The notes under the pieces were generated by a model. It made no database searches. It saw only the letters and a list, made by a program, of their open reading frames with translations, and had not been told where the DNA came from. The translations under genes and the position numbers were made by a program. From assembly GCA_029880245.1 (NCBI GenBank), contig JAOUOR010000006.1, forward strand, positions 1-46,265: a stretch of 46,265 nucleotides of DNA, read 5' to 3'. Source of the stretch: Alphaproteobacteria bacterium (GTDB taxonomy: Bacteria; Pseudomonadota; Alphaproteobacteria; Micavibrionales; Micavibrionaceae). Below, piece by piece: positions 9,380 to 17,496 of the stretch (within the stretch, counting starts at the first letter, position 1; every line of letters begins with the position of its first letter).

Positions 9380-10636
9380 ATGTTTGGCTTGATAAAGAAG
9401 TTATTTAAAAAGAAAGAAGGCTCTGTTATGCCTTTCGTGGCACTTACCTTTCCGGTTGTACTCGGGATGGTCGGGCTTGGTGTGGATGCCAGTTATTGGA
9501 TGGCTCAAAGAATAGATCTGCAAAAAGCGGCTGATGCGGCTGTGATTTCAGCTGGATGGGAGATGGCCCAGTCAACAGAAATATATATGGAAGACTCCGC
9601 CCTTAGAGAAGCCATAAGAAACGGGTATGATGTCAGTGCTAATGGTAATCTGACTTTGACAGAGCTTGGCACGACAACAGATGGAACAATAATCAGTCTG
9701 ATACTTGCTCAGGATGCTACGACATATTTTTCAAGAGCCATAATGAGCAATCCGGTGAGAATTCAAGTAGAAGCGCAAGCTTTGGTAACAGATGTAGATG
9801 GACTATTTTGCGTTTTAGCTTTGGAGCAATTTGATACGGCGACCATAGATACATTTGGTAGTGTTAATTTTTCCATGCCGGATTGCGGCATTGCCGTTAA
9901 TTCGATTCACGATGAGGCATTAACAATATCCGGTAATGCAAGTGTTGTGGTTGATAATGTTCGTATCAGTGGCGGATATTCTATTGATGGCGGTTCGGCA
10001 AATTTCCAATATGGTTCACTAAAAACCGATCAATCAAGATTAGAAGACCCATACGAAGATCTTGAAGTCCCGGCTTACTCTGGTTGTGATCAAACCAATT
10101 ATAGCACAGCCGCAGATACGGTTTTTAGTCCGGGTGTTTACTGTGGCGGTATTACAGTGACAGGTAATAATAATATAACCTTTGCGCCGGGCGTATATAT
10201 TATTGATGGCGGATCTTTGAATATATCCGGAGGCGGTAGCCTGTTCGGAGAAGGTGTCACGTTTATTCTGACAGGTTCCGGCACTGATTATGCTCAAGTT
10301 GATATAACCGGTAACAAAAGCGTACTTCTTTCTGCGCCCCTTGCCGGAGAAGAATGGGAAGGTATAACATTTTTTCAAGACAGAAATGCGCCTGTAGGAG
10401 ATAATACATCTAATAAAATTTCCGGAACAAGTGATCTTGTGATCAATGGCGTGGCTTATTTTCCATCACAAGCAATACAGTTTTCAGGCGATGCGTCTTT
10501 GGCAGGCGCAGCAAGTCCGTGTACGAAGCTCATTGCAAGAGCGGTATCTTTTGGCGGAAATCCCAGCATGGGCAATAATTGTGACCCTTATGGCGTAAGA
10601 GAAATAGAAATTCCAAAAGTACGATTAATTAACTAA
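9380..10636 (+). CDS. TadG-like Flp pilus assembly protein
   Basis: 418 residues. The N-terminus has the TadG-like pattern: a short basic leader, KKEGSVMPFVAL, then a membrane segment (about 16-34) and VDASYWMAQRIDLQKAADAAVISA, the conserved amphipathic helix of this family. The remaining ~330 residues are a glycine-, serine- and asparagine-rich beta-type domain, with repeated blocks such as TVTGNNNITFAPGVYIIDGG, expected outside the inner membrane. TadG-type proteins are minor components of Tad (type IVc) pili; their exact role is not settled. The gene opens the pilus cluster, is followed 30 bases later by a TadE-like gene and shares orientation with everything through tadC. ATG 9380 follows GGTGGAG. 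Confidence 0.85.
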   Translation: MFGLIKKLFKKKEGSVMPFVALTFPVVLGMVGLGVDASYWMAQRIDLQKAADAAVISAGWEMAQSTEIYMEDSALREAIRNGYDVSANGNLTLTELGTTTDGTIISLILAQDATTYFSRAIMSNPVRIQVEAQALVTDVDGLFCVLALEQFDTATIDTFGSVNFSMPDCGIAVNSIHDEALTISGNASVVVDNVRISGGYSIDGGSANFQYGSLKTDQSRLEDPYEDLEVPAYSGCDQTNYSTAADTVFSPGVYCGGITVTGNNNITFAPGVYIIDGGSLNISGGGSLFGEGVTFILTGSGTDYAQVDITGNKSVLLSAPLAGEEWEGITFFQDRNAPVGDNTSNKISGTSDLVINGVAYFPSQAIQFSGDASLAGAASPCTKLIARAVSFGGNPSMGNNCDPYGVREIEIPKVRLIN

Positions 10637-10666
10637 ACCTTTAAAGAATTTTATTATGGATAGAGT

Positions 10667-11107
10667 ATGTTAAAAACAATCAAAGCATATCTACTAAATA
10701 CAAAAGGGGCCTCCGCAGTCGAATTTGCTCTATTGGCTCCTATTCTCATAACGCTTTTAGTGGGAACCATAGATTATGGTTATTACATCGTCCAGCGTAT
10801 GGAGCTTCAGAGTGTCGCAACTTCTGTGGCTGAGTATGTGATGATAAAACAAAATGATGATAATCTTGTTACAGTCGCCGGAGAGGTCTATTCGGGAAAT
10901 CCTTTGGATATAACAGTCACATCATCATATCAATGTCAGTGCGAGGGTGGAGCGCCGGCAGCTTGCCCGTTGAGTTGCCCGGGGGATGACTATCAGCGTC
11001 GTTATGTTGTCGTTACGGTTTCCCAGATGCATAACATTTTATTTCCTTATCCCGGCTTTGATAGCTCGGTGAATTTACAATCCACGGCAAGAATGCGGGT
11101 AGACTAA
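10667..11107 (+). CDS. TadE-like pseudopilin (first copy)
   Basis: 146 residues. The N-terminal prepilin-like segment has TKGASAVEFALLAPILI, with Gly before the expected cleavage and Glu at +5 of the mature form, then a single membrane helix and RMELQSVATSVAEYV. The outer domain contains a cysteine cluster (CQC ... CPLSCP) that may form disulfides. TadE/TadF pseudopilins are processed by the same prepilin peptidase as Flp (cpaA below) and are needed for pilus assembly. The stop at 11107 is one base before the next start, indicating translational coupling. Whether it corresponds to TadE or TadF cannot be decided from the sequence. Confidence 0.85.
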   Translation: MLKTIKAYLLNTKGASAVEFALLAPILITLLVGTIDYGYYIVQRMELQSVATSVAEYVMIKQNDDNLVTVAGEVYSGNPLDITVTSSYQCQCEGGAPAACPLSCPGDDYQRRYVVVTVSQMHNILFPYPGFDSSVNLQSTARMRVD

Positions 11108-11108
11108 A

Positions 11109-11531
11109 ATGATAAAGAAAATAGCAAGACTTGTAAGATCCTATAAATCCGAGGAAAGCGGGGCGACTGCTGTTGAATTCGGACTCGTTGCTCTGCCGTT
11201 TCTTATGGCCATTTTAGGGATTATGGAGGCAGGTCGTATTTTGTGGGTGATGAATAGTGTTGAATACGCCTTATCGGATACAGCACGCTATGCCTCGCTT
11301 AATAGAGGGCTTGGCGATGGTGACTTTACAGTATACGCACAAGGTGTACTGGGGGATATGATGGTTCCGCAAGCTGGAACGTTTCAATTAATAACCCAGC
11401 TAAAAACAGTAAATGACATTGATTTCATTCAAATGGATGCCAGTTATGAGGTTTCTACTCTGTTTTCCGGTATTCTTCCTATTGCAAACTTTAATATGTC
11501 ATCAAGCGTAACCCGCCCGTTAATTGAATAA
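11109..11531 (+). CDS. TadE-like pseudopilin (second copy)
   Basis: 140 residues. The N-terminus has EESGATAVEFGLVALPFLM: a Gly-Ala junction, Glu at +5 and a hydrophobic helix, the class III prepilin pattern. This is followed by SVEYALSDTARYASLNRG, similar in arrangement to the preceding gene, from which it may derive by an old duplication. It has no cysteine cluster. It starts one base after the previous stop and ends the tadG-tadE-tadE unit; an AT-rich palindrome follows (11573-11593). Confidence 0.85.
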   Translation: MIKKIARLVRSYKSEESGATAVEFGLVALPFLMAILGIMEAGRILWVMNSVEYALSDTARYASLNRGLGDGDFTVYAQGVLGDMMVPQAGTFQLITQLKTVNDIDFIQMDASYEVSTLFSGILPIANFNMSSSVTRPLIE

Positions 11532-11572
11532 TATTTATTATCTATTACTATATAAATACTTATATATTTAGC

Positions 11573-11593
11573 TATATTTACAGTAAATATAGT
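11573..11593. other. AT-rich perfect palindrome, terminator or operator
   Basis: CTATATTTAC and GTAAATATAG are exact reverse complements around a single central A (11583), followed by TATTTTT. As RNA it would form an 8-bp AU stem with a 5-base loop plus a U-rich tail, so it could end the tadG-tadE transcript. As DNA it could bind a dimeric repressor ahead of flp. The surrounding 11532-11700 stretch is extremely AT-rich and holds no gene. Confidence 0.4.
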
Positions 11594-11689
11594 ATTTTTG
11601 CTGTAATAAATAAATAGTAAATTTTATATAAAATTTTATCTAAATAAAAAAAGTCTGTAATATTTAAATTTATTGGTGGTTTTAAGCAT

Positions 11690-11720
11690 TTGTTAAGTAA
11701 AGTGCGATATTCTGTATATA
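11690..11720 (+). promoter_or_regulatory. Candidate flp promoter
   Basis: TTGTTA at 11690-11695 and TATATA at 11715-11720 are separated by 19 bases, longer than ideal, and lie 80 bases upstream of flp, which would give a leader of ~70 nt. The placement after a terminator-like palindrome and before a gene normally expressed at high level is the main argument. This is a weak match. Confidence 0.25.
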
Positions 11721-11798
11721 TCGGTTAGGTACTTCAATGAGAATTGGGGTCAGGGTTAAACCGGAGCGAAGATAAATCAATTCTTAAAGGAGACAGAA

Positions 11799-11966
11799 AT
11801 GTTAGATTTGATGAAAAAATATCTTAAGAACGAAGATGGTGCAACAGCTATTGAATATGGTCTGATTGCTGCCGGTATTTCAATCGCGATTGCTGCTACA
11901 GTATTCCTGGTTGGTGGTAGTATTGATGGTTTATTCAATCAGGTTGTGGCTGCTTTGGCTGGATAG
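11799..11966 (+). CDS. flp: Flp-family type IVc major pilin
   Basis: A 55-residue prepilin. The leader ends KNEDG and mature pilin begins ATAIEYGLIAAGIS, with Gly14 before the cleavage site, Glu19 at +5 and the adjacent Tyr20, which are hallmarks of Flp pilins. A hydrophobic helix follows, ending VAALAG. Flp polymerises into the adhesive Tad pilus after cleavage by CpaA. The ribosome binding site AAAGGAGA (11786-11793) is the strongest in the region. A long AT-rich leader upstream and a good terminator downstream (11998-12026) suggest a separate, abundant transcript within the locus. The start is ATG 11799; an overlapping frame from 11866 is not a gene. Confidence 0.95.
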   Translation: MLDLMKKYLKNEDGATAIEYGLIAAGISIAIAATVFLVGGSIDGLFNQVVAALAG

Positions 11967-11997
11967 TCAATCAGTTCTTTACCAGATTATCATTAGA

Positions 11998-12026
11998 AGC
12001 CCGCTTGTTTTTACGGCGGGCTTTTT
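11998..12026 (+). terminator. Intrinsic terminator after flp
   Basis: A perfect 7-bp stem AGCCCGC / GCGGGCT (11998-12004 with 12016-12022), an 11-base loop and a run of five T. It lies 31 bases after the flp stop and is the clearest intrinsic terminator in the window, so cpaA and later genes need read-through or their own promoter. Confidence 0.8.
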
Positions 12027-12128
12027 GATGCAAAAAAGGTACACTGGAAAAAATTGCCGAATCGAAATTAATATTGGTCAAGTTTTTCCATCGATTTATC
12101 CACAAAAATAGTTTATAGTGCAGTTAAT

Positions 12129-12698
12129 ATGATCGTTCTGATTATTTTTCTGATTTGCGTTTTTATAAGTTTAGGGGTCGGTGTGCTGGCAGGTGCATCC
12201 GATATCAAGAGCATGACTATACCGAATAGCTATAGTGTTTATGTGGCTCTGAGCTTTGCTTTGGCTTACGCGGCTGTGGCATTTCTGGGTGTGGACGGTG
12301 TGTTTTCAAGTCTTTCATCGCATCTTTTATCGGCCGGGTTAATGTTTGGTTTTACCTTTATGTTATTCGGATTGCGTATGATCGGGGCGGCGGATTCTAA
12401 ATTTGGAACGGCTTGTGCGCTTTGGTTTAGCGCGCGGGATTTACCCGTCTTTATCGTTTATATGGCGTGTGCGGGTGGAGTATTGGCGCTCGCATCCTTG
12501 GTGATACAGCGCAAGAAACCTTTCGCAGCACCAGCGCAGGGGAGTTGGATTGAACAAGTGCAAGGCGGCGCCAGTAAGGTGCCTTATGGTGTTGCTATTG
12601 CCATTGGCATGGGATTTGCTTTTGTTAAGGCAGGATATTTCAGTACTTCTGTTTTATCATCTTTTTTACCAGTCGCAGGGGAGGGGCAGGCTTTATGA
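12129..12698 (+). CDS. cpaA: Prepilin peptidase CpaA/TadV
   Basis: Inner-membrane aspartic protease that removes the leader of Flp and TadE-type pseudopilins. 189 residues, mostly hydrophobic, with six or so membrane segments. The two catalytic aspartates are visible as Asp25 in AGASDIKSMTIPN and Asp89 in IGAADSKFG, a variant of the family's GxGDxK site with Ala-Ala in place of xGD's Gly. It lacks the N-terminal methylase domain of PilD, as expected for the short Tad-type peptidase. A ~50-residue loop near the C-terminus (PAQGSWIEQVQGG) is less conserved. It lies between the flp terminator and cpaB. Confidence 0.88.
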   Translation: MIVLIIFLICVFISLGVGVLAGASDIKSMTIPNSYSVYVALSFALAYAAVAFLGVDGVFSSLSSHLLSAGLMFGFTFMLFGLRMIGAADSKFGTACALWFSARDLPVFIVYMACAGGVLALASLVIQRKKPFAAPAQGSWIEQVQGGASKVPYGVAIAIGMGFAFVKAGYFSTSVLSSFLPVAGEGQAL

Positions 12699-12843
12699 AT
12701 TATTAAGGAAACAGAGATATCATATTAGATAAGACTGCTGTCAAAAAATAATAATTCGTGGGTTTGAAAAGTTCTGAATCTGTCAATTTGCTGAGTTTTC
12801 AAAGTTTTATAAGTTTTAAGTCCTGTAAAAGGGGGCATAAGAA

Positions 12844-13779
12844 ATGAACAAAAATATATTAATTGTGCTGGGCGGAGCTGTTCTAGCAGCTGTATTGGTT
12901 GCTGTACTTATACAGGTTATGGTTGGTGGAAATTCATCCACTATGCCGTCAGAAGGCTCGGTTATGGTTCTTGTAGCCGCGCGTGATCTTAAATCATCAG
13001 TCGAGACAAAAGATGGCGACTTTATGTGGCAGGAATGGCCGGAGGATAAACTCTTTCGCGGAGCTATGGTGCGGAAAGAAGATGATCAAAGTCCTGACGA
13101 GGTTCTGGATGGGCGTTTTGCACGGGATATCAATCAAGGCGAACCTGTTAAGCGTGATGCTATGCTAAAAGCCAAAACAGGAAATTTCGTAGCAGCCAGT
13201 CTTGCCCCCGGTGAGCGGGCTATTTCGCTTAAAGTTAAGCCTGAAAGCATTGTGGCAGGGTTTATTGGTCCGGGCACTTATGTCGATGTTATTTTGACCT
13301 ATCAGGAAAAAATTCAAATGGGCCGTGAGACTGATCCTTTAAAGAAACAAATGGTCGAGTTGAATATCGACAAACTTGCAACCGAGACAATTTTACAAAA
13401 TATCCGTGTTTTGGCGATTGACCAGACAACCGAACGTGAATTTGACGACGATGTCGAGATCGGTAAAACTGTGACTTTAGCAGTGAGCATAAGAGATGCA
13501 GAGAAAATTGCTCTGGCCGACAAAATGGGCACGATTACACTTTCAATGCGTGCCATAGGGGATGATTCAACGATCGATCGTTCCGAAGTGCCGGTTATTA
13601 CCGATGTTCGTATGACGAATATTCGTGATGAGCTTCAAAAGGAATATTTACGTATTTTAGGGCTGAAAAGCGGTAAAAAGTCCTCTTCTGCGTCTTCTAC
13701 CCCCTTACCAAGTATCAAACGAGGATCGGGTGAACTTAAAATTATTAGTGGGTCATCCGTACAGGAAGCAAAGTTTTAA
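12844..13779 (+). CDS. cpaB: Flp pilus assembly protein CpaB/RcpC
   Basis: 311 residues. There is one N-terminal membrane segment (about 5-26), then SVMVLVAARDLKSSVETKDGDF and the SAF-like region with GRFARDINQGEPVKRDAML, and the conserved LAPGERAISLKVKPESIVAGFIGPGTYVDV (in parts), which is characteristic of CpaB. The protein is periplasmic and thought to support the secretin channel, possibly by peptidoglycan binding. The C-terminal ~40 residues are Ser/Lys-rich and variable. ATG 12844 follows AAAGGGGGC. A hairpin downstream (13794-13819) separates it from cpaC. Confidence 0.9.
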   Translation: MNKNILIVLGGAVLAAVLVAVLIQVMVGGNSSTMPSEGSVMVLVAARDLKSSVETKDGDFMWQEWPEDKLFRGAMVRKEDDQSPDEVLDGRFARDINQGEPVKRDAMLKAKTGNFVAASLAPGERAISLKVKPESIVAGFIGPGTYVDVILTYQEKIQMGRETDPLKKQMVELNIDKLATETILQNIRVLAIDQTTEREFDDDVEIGKTVTLAVSIRDAEKIALADKMGTITLSMRAIGDDSTIDRSEVPVITDVRMTNIRDELQKEYLRILGLKSGKKSSSASSTPLPSIKRGSGELKIISGSSVQEAKF

Positions 13780-13793
13780 CATATGTGTTTTTG

Positions 13794-13819
13794 GCGGTTC
13801 ATTGTTTTGAACTGCTTTT
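13794..13819 (+). terminator. Hairpin between cpaB and cpaC, attenuator-like
   Basis: GCGGTTCA (13794-13801) pairs with TGAACTGC (13808-13815) with one G-U pair, a 6-base loop TTGTTT and a short TTTT tail. Position and form fit a leaky intrinsic terminator inside the cpa operon. Confidence 0.5.
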
Positions 13820-13867
13820 ACTGAGTCAGTTTTTTTTAGCAAAGTAACAATATTGAAAGATAGAACC

Positions 13868-15361
13868 ATGATGGGTTTGAATAAAAAGTTTTTCAAAATA
13901 ACAACTCTAGCTCTTGCTGTGGCTACGGGTTTGGTGATTTATGGATATGCGTTTGAGGCAAATGCTACGAAAGGGGATCTGGTCCCCTTGCAGGAAGTCA
14001 AAAAGACGCCGGCGCCTCTGCACATTACATTAGGTAAAGCCGATATTATTAAATTACCGGGCAATGTGTCCGATGTCCTTGTGGCTGATCCGGATGTTGT
14101 GGATGTGCAAGCCGTGCAATCCGACAAACTTTATATTGTGGGCCTTAATATAGGCGATACGAATATAATCGTTTTGGATGCTGAAGGGGAAGTTCTAAAG
14201 CGAATCGATATACATGTGACATATGACTTACAAGCGCTGCAGAGCCTGATAGAAAGATTATTTCCTAACGAAAACATAAAGGTAGGATCCATCAATAGTC
14301 AGATTCTTTTGACCGGGACAGTATCGAATCCAGAAACAGCTTCAAAAGTAGCCAATATTGCAGGTCACTATGTTAGTGAATTACAAGAGACAAGTGGTCA
14401 AAGCATTGATCAATTAATTTCCAATTTGATGGAAGTCCGCGGCGAGCAACAAGTGATGCTTCAAGTTAAAATTGTCGAAGCAAAACGCAGCGTATTAAAA
14501 GAGCTTGGGCTTGAAACCGGTGTCAATGATCCGGATGAGCTTGCGACAACAACGATTTTTGGTAAGATGCCCCCGACAAGCAGCATAAATAATGGCAATG
14601 CTTTCCACATGGCTGGTGGCCCTGGCCTGACTTTATCCGAGGATGCAGTTGGAACAGCAGGTTTGCTCTTGAACTCGGAGCGTAGTCCATTTGGTACAAT
14701 TGGCTTGTTCCTAGAGGCTCTGGAGCAGGAAAATCTGGTTAACATTCTGGCCGAGCCGAATTTGACAGCCGTATCAGGGCAGCAAGCCGGATTCTTGGCC
14801 GGTGGTGAATTTCCTGTACCGACAGGCCGCGACCAGTTTGGCAATATTACAATTGAATTCCGTGAATTTGGTGTGTCACTTAATTTCAGACCAATTGTAT
14901 TGTCGGATAAACGAATTAATTTACAAATGAATACCGAAGTGTCCTCACTGGACAATACAAATGCAGTTGTATTGGCTGACTTGACGGTTCCGGGTCTGGA
15001 TATTCGCCGCGCCGAAACAACTGTTGAATTACCCAGTGGCGGTAGTTTAATGATTGCCGGTCTGTTGCAATCTGAATCAGCCGAAGGAATGAGAGGACTC
15101 CCGGGTATTGCCAACACGCCTATTCTCGGTGATTTGATTTCTTCGGATAGTTTCCGTCGTGATGAAACCGAGCTTGTGGTTATTGTTACGAGCTATCTTG
15201 TAGAATCATTTGCCGATAAGGAAGTCGTAGAAAAAGAAGAGAAAAAGGAAAACACGTCAATGGCTAATATTTTTGCCGCTAATATCCGCAAAATGTTTAC
15301 GCCAAAAGATGAAGAATTATTTGCCGCATCTTCCGGTCCTTATGGATATTTGCTGGATTAG
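13868..15361 (+). CDS. cpaC: Tad pilus secretin CpaC/RcpA
   Basis: Outer-membrane channel through which the Flp pilus emerges. About 497 residues. A signal peptide ends near YAFEANA. The pilus-assembly N-domain follows (LGKADIIKLPGNVSDVLVADPDVVDV), then a BON-like domain (around GSINSQILLTGTVSNPETA) and the secretin domain with EQENLVNILAEPNLTAVSGQ, GGEFPVP and the C-terminal VELPSGGSLMIAGLLQ / GLPGIANTPILGDLI. A charged linker with a lysine/glutamate run lies close to the C-terminus. I prefer ATG 13868, which follows GAAAGAT, over the TTG at 13853; ATG 13871 is also possible. Confidence 0.93.
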   Translation: MMGLNKKFFKITTLALAVATGLVIYGYAFEANATKGDLVPLQEVKKTPAPLHITLGKADIIKLPGNVSDVLVADPDVVDVQAVQSDKLYIVGLNIGDTNIIVLDAEGEVLKRIDIHVTYDLQALQSLIERLFPNENIKVGSINSQILLTGTVSNPETASKVANIAGHYVSELQETSGQSIDQLISNLMEVRGEQQVMLQVKIVEAKRSVLKELGLETGVNDPDELATTTIFGKMPPTSSINNGNAFHMAGGPGLTLSEDAVGTAGLLLNSERSPFGTIGLFLEALEQENLVNILAEPNLTAVSGQQAGFLAGGEFPVPTGRDQFGNITIEFREFGVSLNFRPIVLSDKRINLQMNTEVSSLDNTNAVVLADLTVPGLDIRRAETTVELPSGGSLMIAGLLQSESAEGMRGLPGIANTPILGDLISSDSFRRDETELVVIVTSYLVESFADKEVVEKEEKKENTSMANIFAANIRKMFTPKDEELFAASSGPYGYLLD

Positions 15362-15388
15362 AAAATTTTATATCAAGGGATTAAATCG

Positions 15389-16063
15389 ATGACATTTTTG
15401 AGCATAATTTCAAAAAAAACTAAATTAACTCTGTGCCTGTCTGCTGTGGCTTTCTCTCTTAGTGGCTGCGGGGCGATTTCTTTGCACGAGCCAGGCACAA
15501 TCACGCAGAGCAAAATAAAGCTTAAAGAAGGTGTCTATCATAAGGAAATGAAAACTGCGGATGTTTCTAATGAATATCTGGCCCAAATAGCGCGCCATCA
15601 CGCGAAATACGGGGCTTCGGATATGGATGTGATCGTGACCTATGATCCAAAATCCTACCGAAACACAGCTATGATAGCGAGTGAGAAGGCTGCTGATTTT
15701 GCAACATATCTGCGCGATAATGGCGTAGGAGAAATGAACCCGCGCATATTACCGGTTAATAAGCAAGGTGATCAGTCTCAATTCATCGTATCATACGAAT
15801 ATATGACAGCGCATAAGCCAGATGACTGTAAATCTATGCCTGGACTAGATAATACAGACCTTAGCCATGATCCTGATTATGAGATGGGCTGTAGCACAAA
15901 AATATATATGGCAAAACAAATTGCCAGACCAAAGGATCTCATGGGACAGGAGAACCCGAATGTCGTATCAGAAGGCCGTTCGGCATCTAATATCGTTGAA
16001 GGGTATCGCACCGGAGCCAAGAACGAACCATTAGATGGATTTACGGCATCTGATATCAGGTAA
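15389..16063 (+). CDS. cpaD: Pilus assembly lipoprotein CpaD
   Basis: 224 residues with a lipoprotein signal peptide; the lipobox LSGC places the lipidated Cys at 27. The rest shows the CpaD arrangement: VIVTYDPKSYRNTAMIASEKAADFATYLRDNGVG (in parts) with an OmpA-like rhythm, two further cysteines in the middle (DDCKSMPGL and MGCS) and C-terminal NPNVVSEGRSASNIVEGYRTG. CpaD is an outer-membrane-associated partner of the CpaC secretin. It is 27 bases after cpaC and in the expected order. Confidence 0.85.
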   Translation: MTFLSIISKKTKLTLCLSAVAFSLSGCGAISLHEPGTITQSKIKLKEGVYHKEMKTADVSNEYLAQIARHHAKYGASDMDVIVTYDPKSYRNTAMIASEKAADFATYLRDNGVGEMNPRILPVNKQGDQSQFIVSYEYMTAHKPDDCKSMPGLDNTDLSHDPDYEMGCSTKIYMAKQIARPKDLMGQENPNVVSEGRSASNIVEGYRTGAKNEPLDGFTASDIR

Positions 16064-16177
16064 ACTCATATATTCGAAGAAGTTATTAGTACATTTTTAA
16101 GGCTTGAATGTTAGTCTTTGCATATAGAATTGGACGGTTTCTCGTCAATATCAAAGACTATTAGGAATAACAAATAG

Positions 16178-17428
16178 ATGAGTGATATAGAGCCTCAAAC
16201 AACGGATATTTTGCTACCGGGCGCTTCTGTTTCTGTGTTTTCCAAAGACAAGGAAACATTACAATCAGCTGCATCTTTGCTACAGGATTGGCGGTATTCC
16301 CGTGTCAAGGTTAGTTCTCATGAAGGGGATGTTGATACTGCAATACAGTATTTTAGTCAGGATGGAACAACACCTGAACTGCTTATAATCCAAACAGAGG
16401 ACGTCGGAGATAGCTTTATCGAGAAACTCGGTGAATTGTCTCAATATTGCAATGAAGACACTCTGGCCATTATTATCGGGCCGGTTAACGATGTTTATTT
16501 ATATCGAAAATTGATCGAAATGGGCGTGAGTGACTATCTCGTAAAGCCAATTACTCCAGATGCATTATCCGAAGTTGTTGCCAAAGCCCTTATTAATAAG
16601 CTTGGGGTTAGCGGCAGCAAGCTTATCGCTTTTCTTGGCGCAAAAGGCGGAATAGGGACATCAACTCTTGCACAGCTTTGTGCGTTATGCGCAACAGAAA
16701 AACTAGGGCAAAGAGTTCTGTTACTTGATGCATCTGGCGGGAGTTCCTCGCTAAGTGTGGGTATGGGGTTTGATTCGGCTGCCAGCCTGAGGGATCTCTA
16801 TAAAACGATTGAAAGCAATAATGAAGAAAGTCTCAAACGCATGCTTTTCAAAGCTAGTGAAAAGCTGACAGTGGTGGCAGGCGGTAGTGATGCTATTTTA
16901 GATTCAAGTATATCTCCGGAAGAATTTGAAGCCATTTTGGATTTTTTTATGGCCAAGTTTCCGGTCGTTATAGCGGATCTTTCGGGAGCTGAGGCATCTC
17001 TTAAGCGCCGTGTTATTTCTCGTGCCCGGCAAACAATCATGGTGACCACGCCAACAATTACGTCTCTGAGGCTTGCGAGAGGATTGATCAAGGAAATATC
17101 CGAAGTTCGGGGTGATAATAAGGGATCAATGTCGTTGCTTGTCAATATGGAGAATTTATCCAGAGCAAATGAAGTAACAGCAACAGATATCAAAGAGGCA
17201 CTGGAGTATGGTATTTCAGCTGTAATTCCTTTTGCACCGAATATTTTTATCAAAAACGAGAGCGAAATTAAGTCAATTATGGGGGATAAAGAAGGTTCCG
17301 CCATGATTGAAACCAAGATATTGCCCTTTATGTCTAGATTTTTGTCAGAAAGTGGCGAAATAGATGAAAATTCTGACAAAAATTCTGGTGTTATTGGAGG
17401 TTTTTTAACCAAATTCAAGTCAAAATAG
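16178..17428 (+). CDS. cpaE: Pilus localization ATPase CpaE/TadZ
   Basis: 416 residues. The N-terminal ~130 resemble a receiver domain (SVFSKDKETLQSAASLLQDW ... VSDYLVKPITPDALSEVV). This is followed by a MinD/ParA-type ATPase with deviant Walker A AKGGIGTST at 155-163, a Walker B-like VVIADLSGAEAS and VTTPTITSLRLARGL. CpaE/TadZ proteins find the cell pole and recruit the other Tad components. The switch-like Asp of ParA (LLLDASGGSSSLS) is kept, while Walker A ends ST rather than TT. Expected order between cpaD and cpaF. Confidence 0.92.
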   Translation: MSDIEPQTTDILLPGASVSVFSKDKETLQSAASLLQDWRYSRVKVSSHEGDVDTAIQYFSQDGTTPELLIIQTEDVGDSFIEKLGELSQYCNEDTLAIIIGPVNDVYLYRKLIEMGVSDYLVKPITPDALSEVVAKALINKLGVSGSKLIAFLGAKGGIGTSTLAQLCALCATEKLGQRVLLLDASGGSSSLSVGMGFDSAASLRDLYKTIESNNEESLKRMLFKASEKLTVVAGGSDAILDSSISPEEFEAILDFFMAKFPVVIADLSGAEASLKRRVISRARQTIMVTTPTITSLRLARGLIKEISEVRGDNKGSMSLLVNMENLSRANEVTATDIKEALEYGISAVIPFAPNIFIKNESEIKSIMGDKEGSAMIETKILPFMSRFLSESGEIDENSDKNSGVIGGFLTKFKSK

Positions 17429-17496
17429 GTTTGGTAACAACAATAATAACTCCCTTGTCTGAGTATCTTATTTTTTAATTTCAAGGCATATATACA

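Noticed and set aside
11866-12111. 81-codon frame running through the end of flp and its terminator
   Set aside because: It overlaps flp in another frame, crosses the terminator hairpin and has no family features.
14461-15117. 218-codon frame opposite cpaC
   Set aside because: Antisense shadow of the conserved secretin domain; Ser/Arg-rich composition without any motif.
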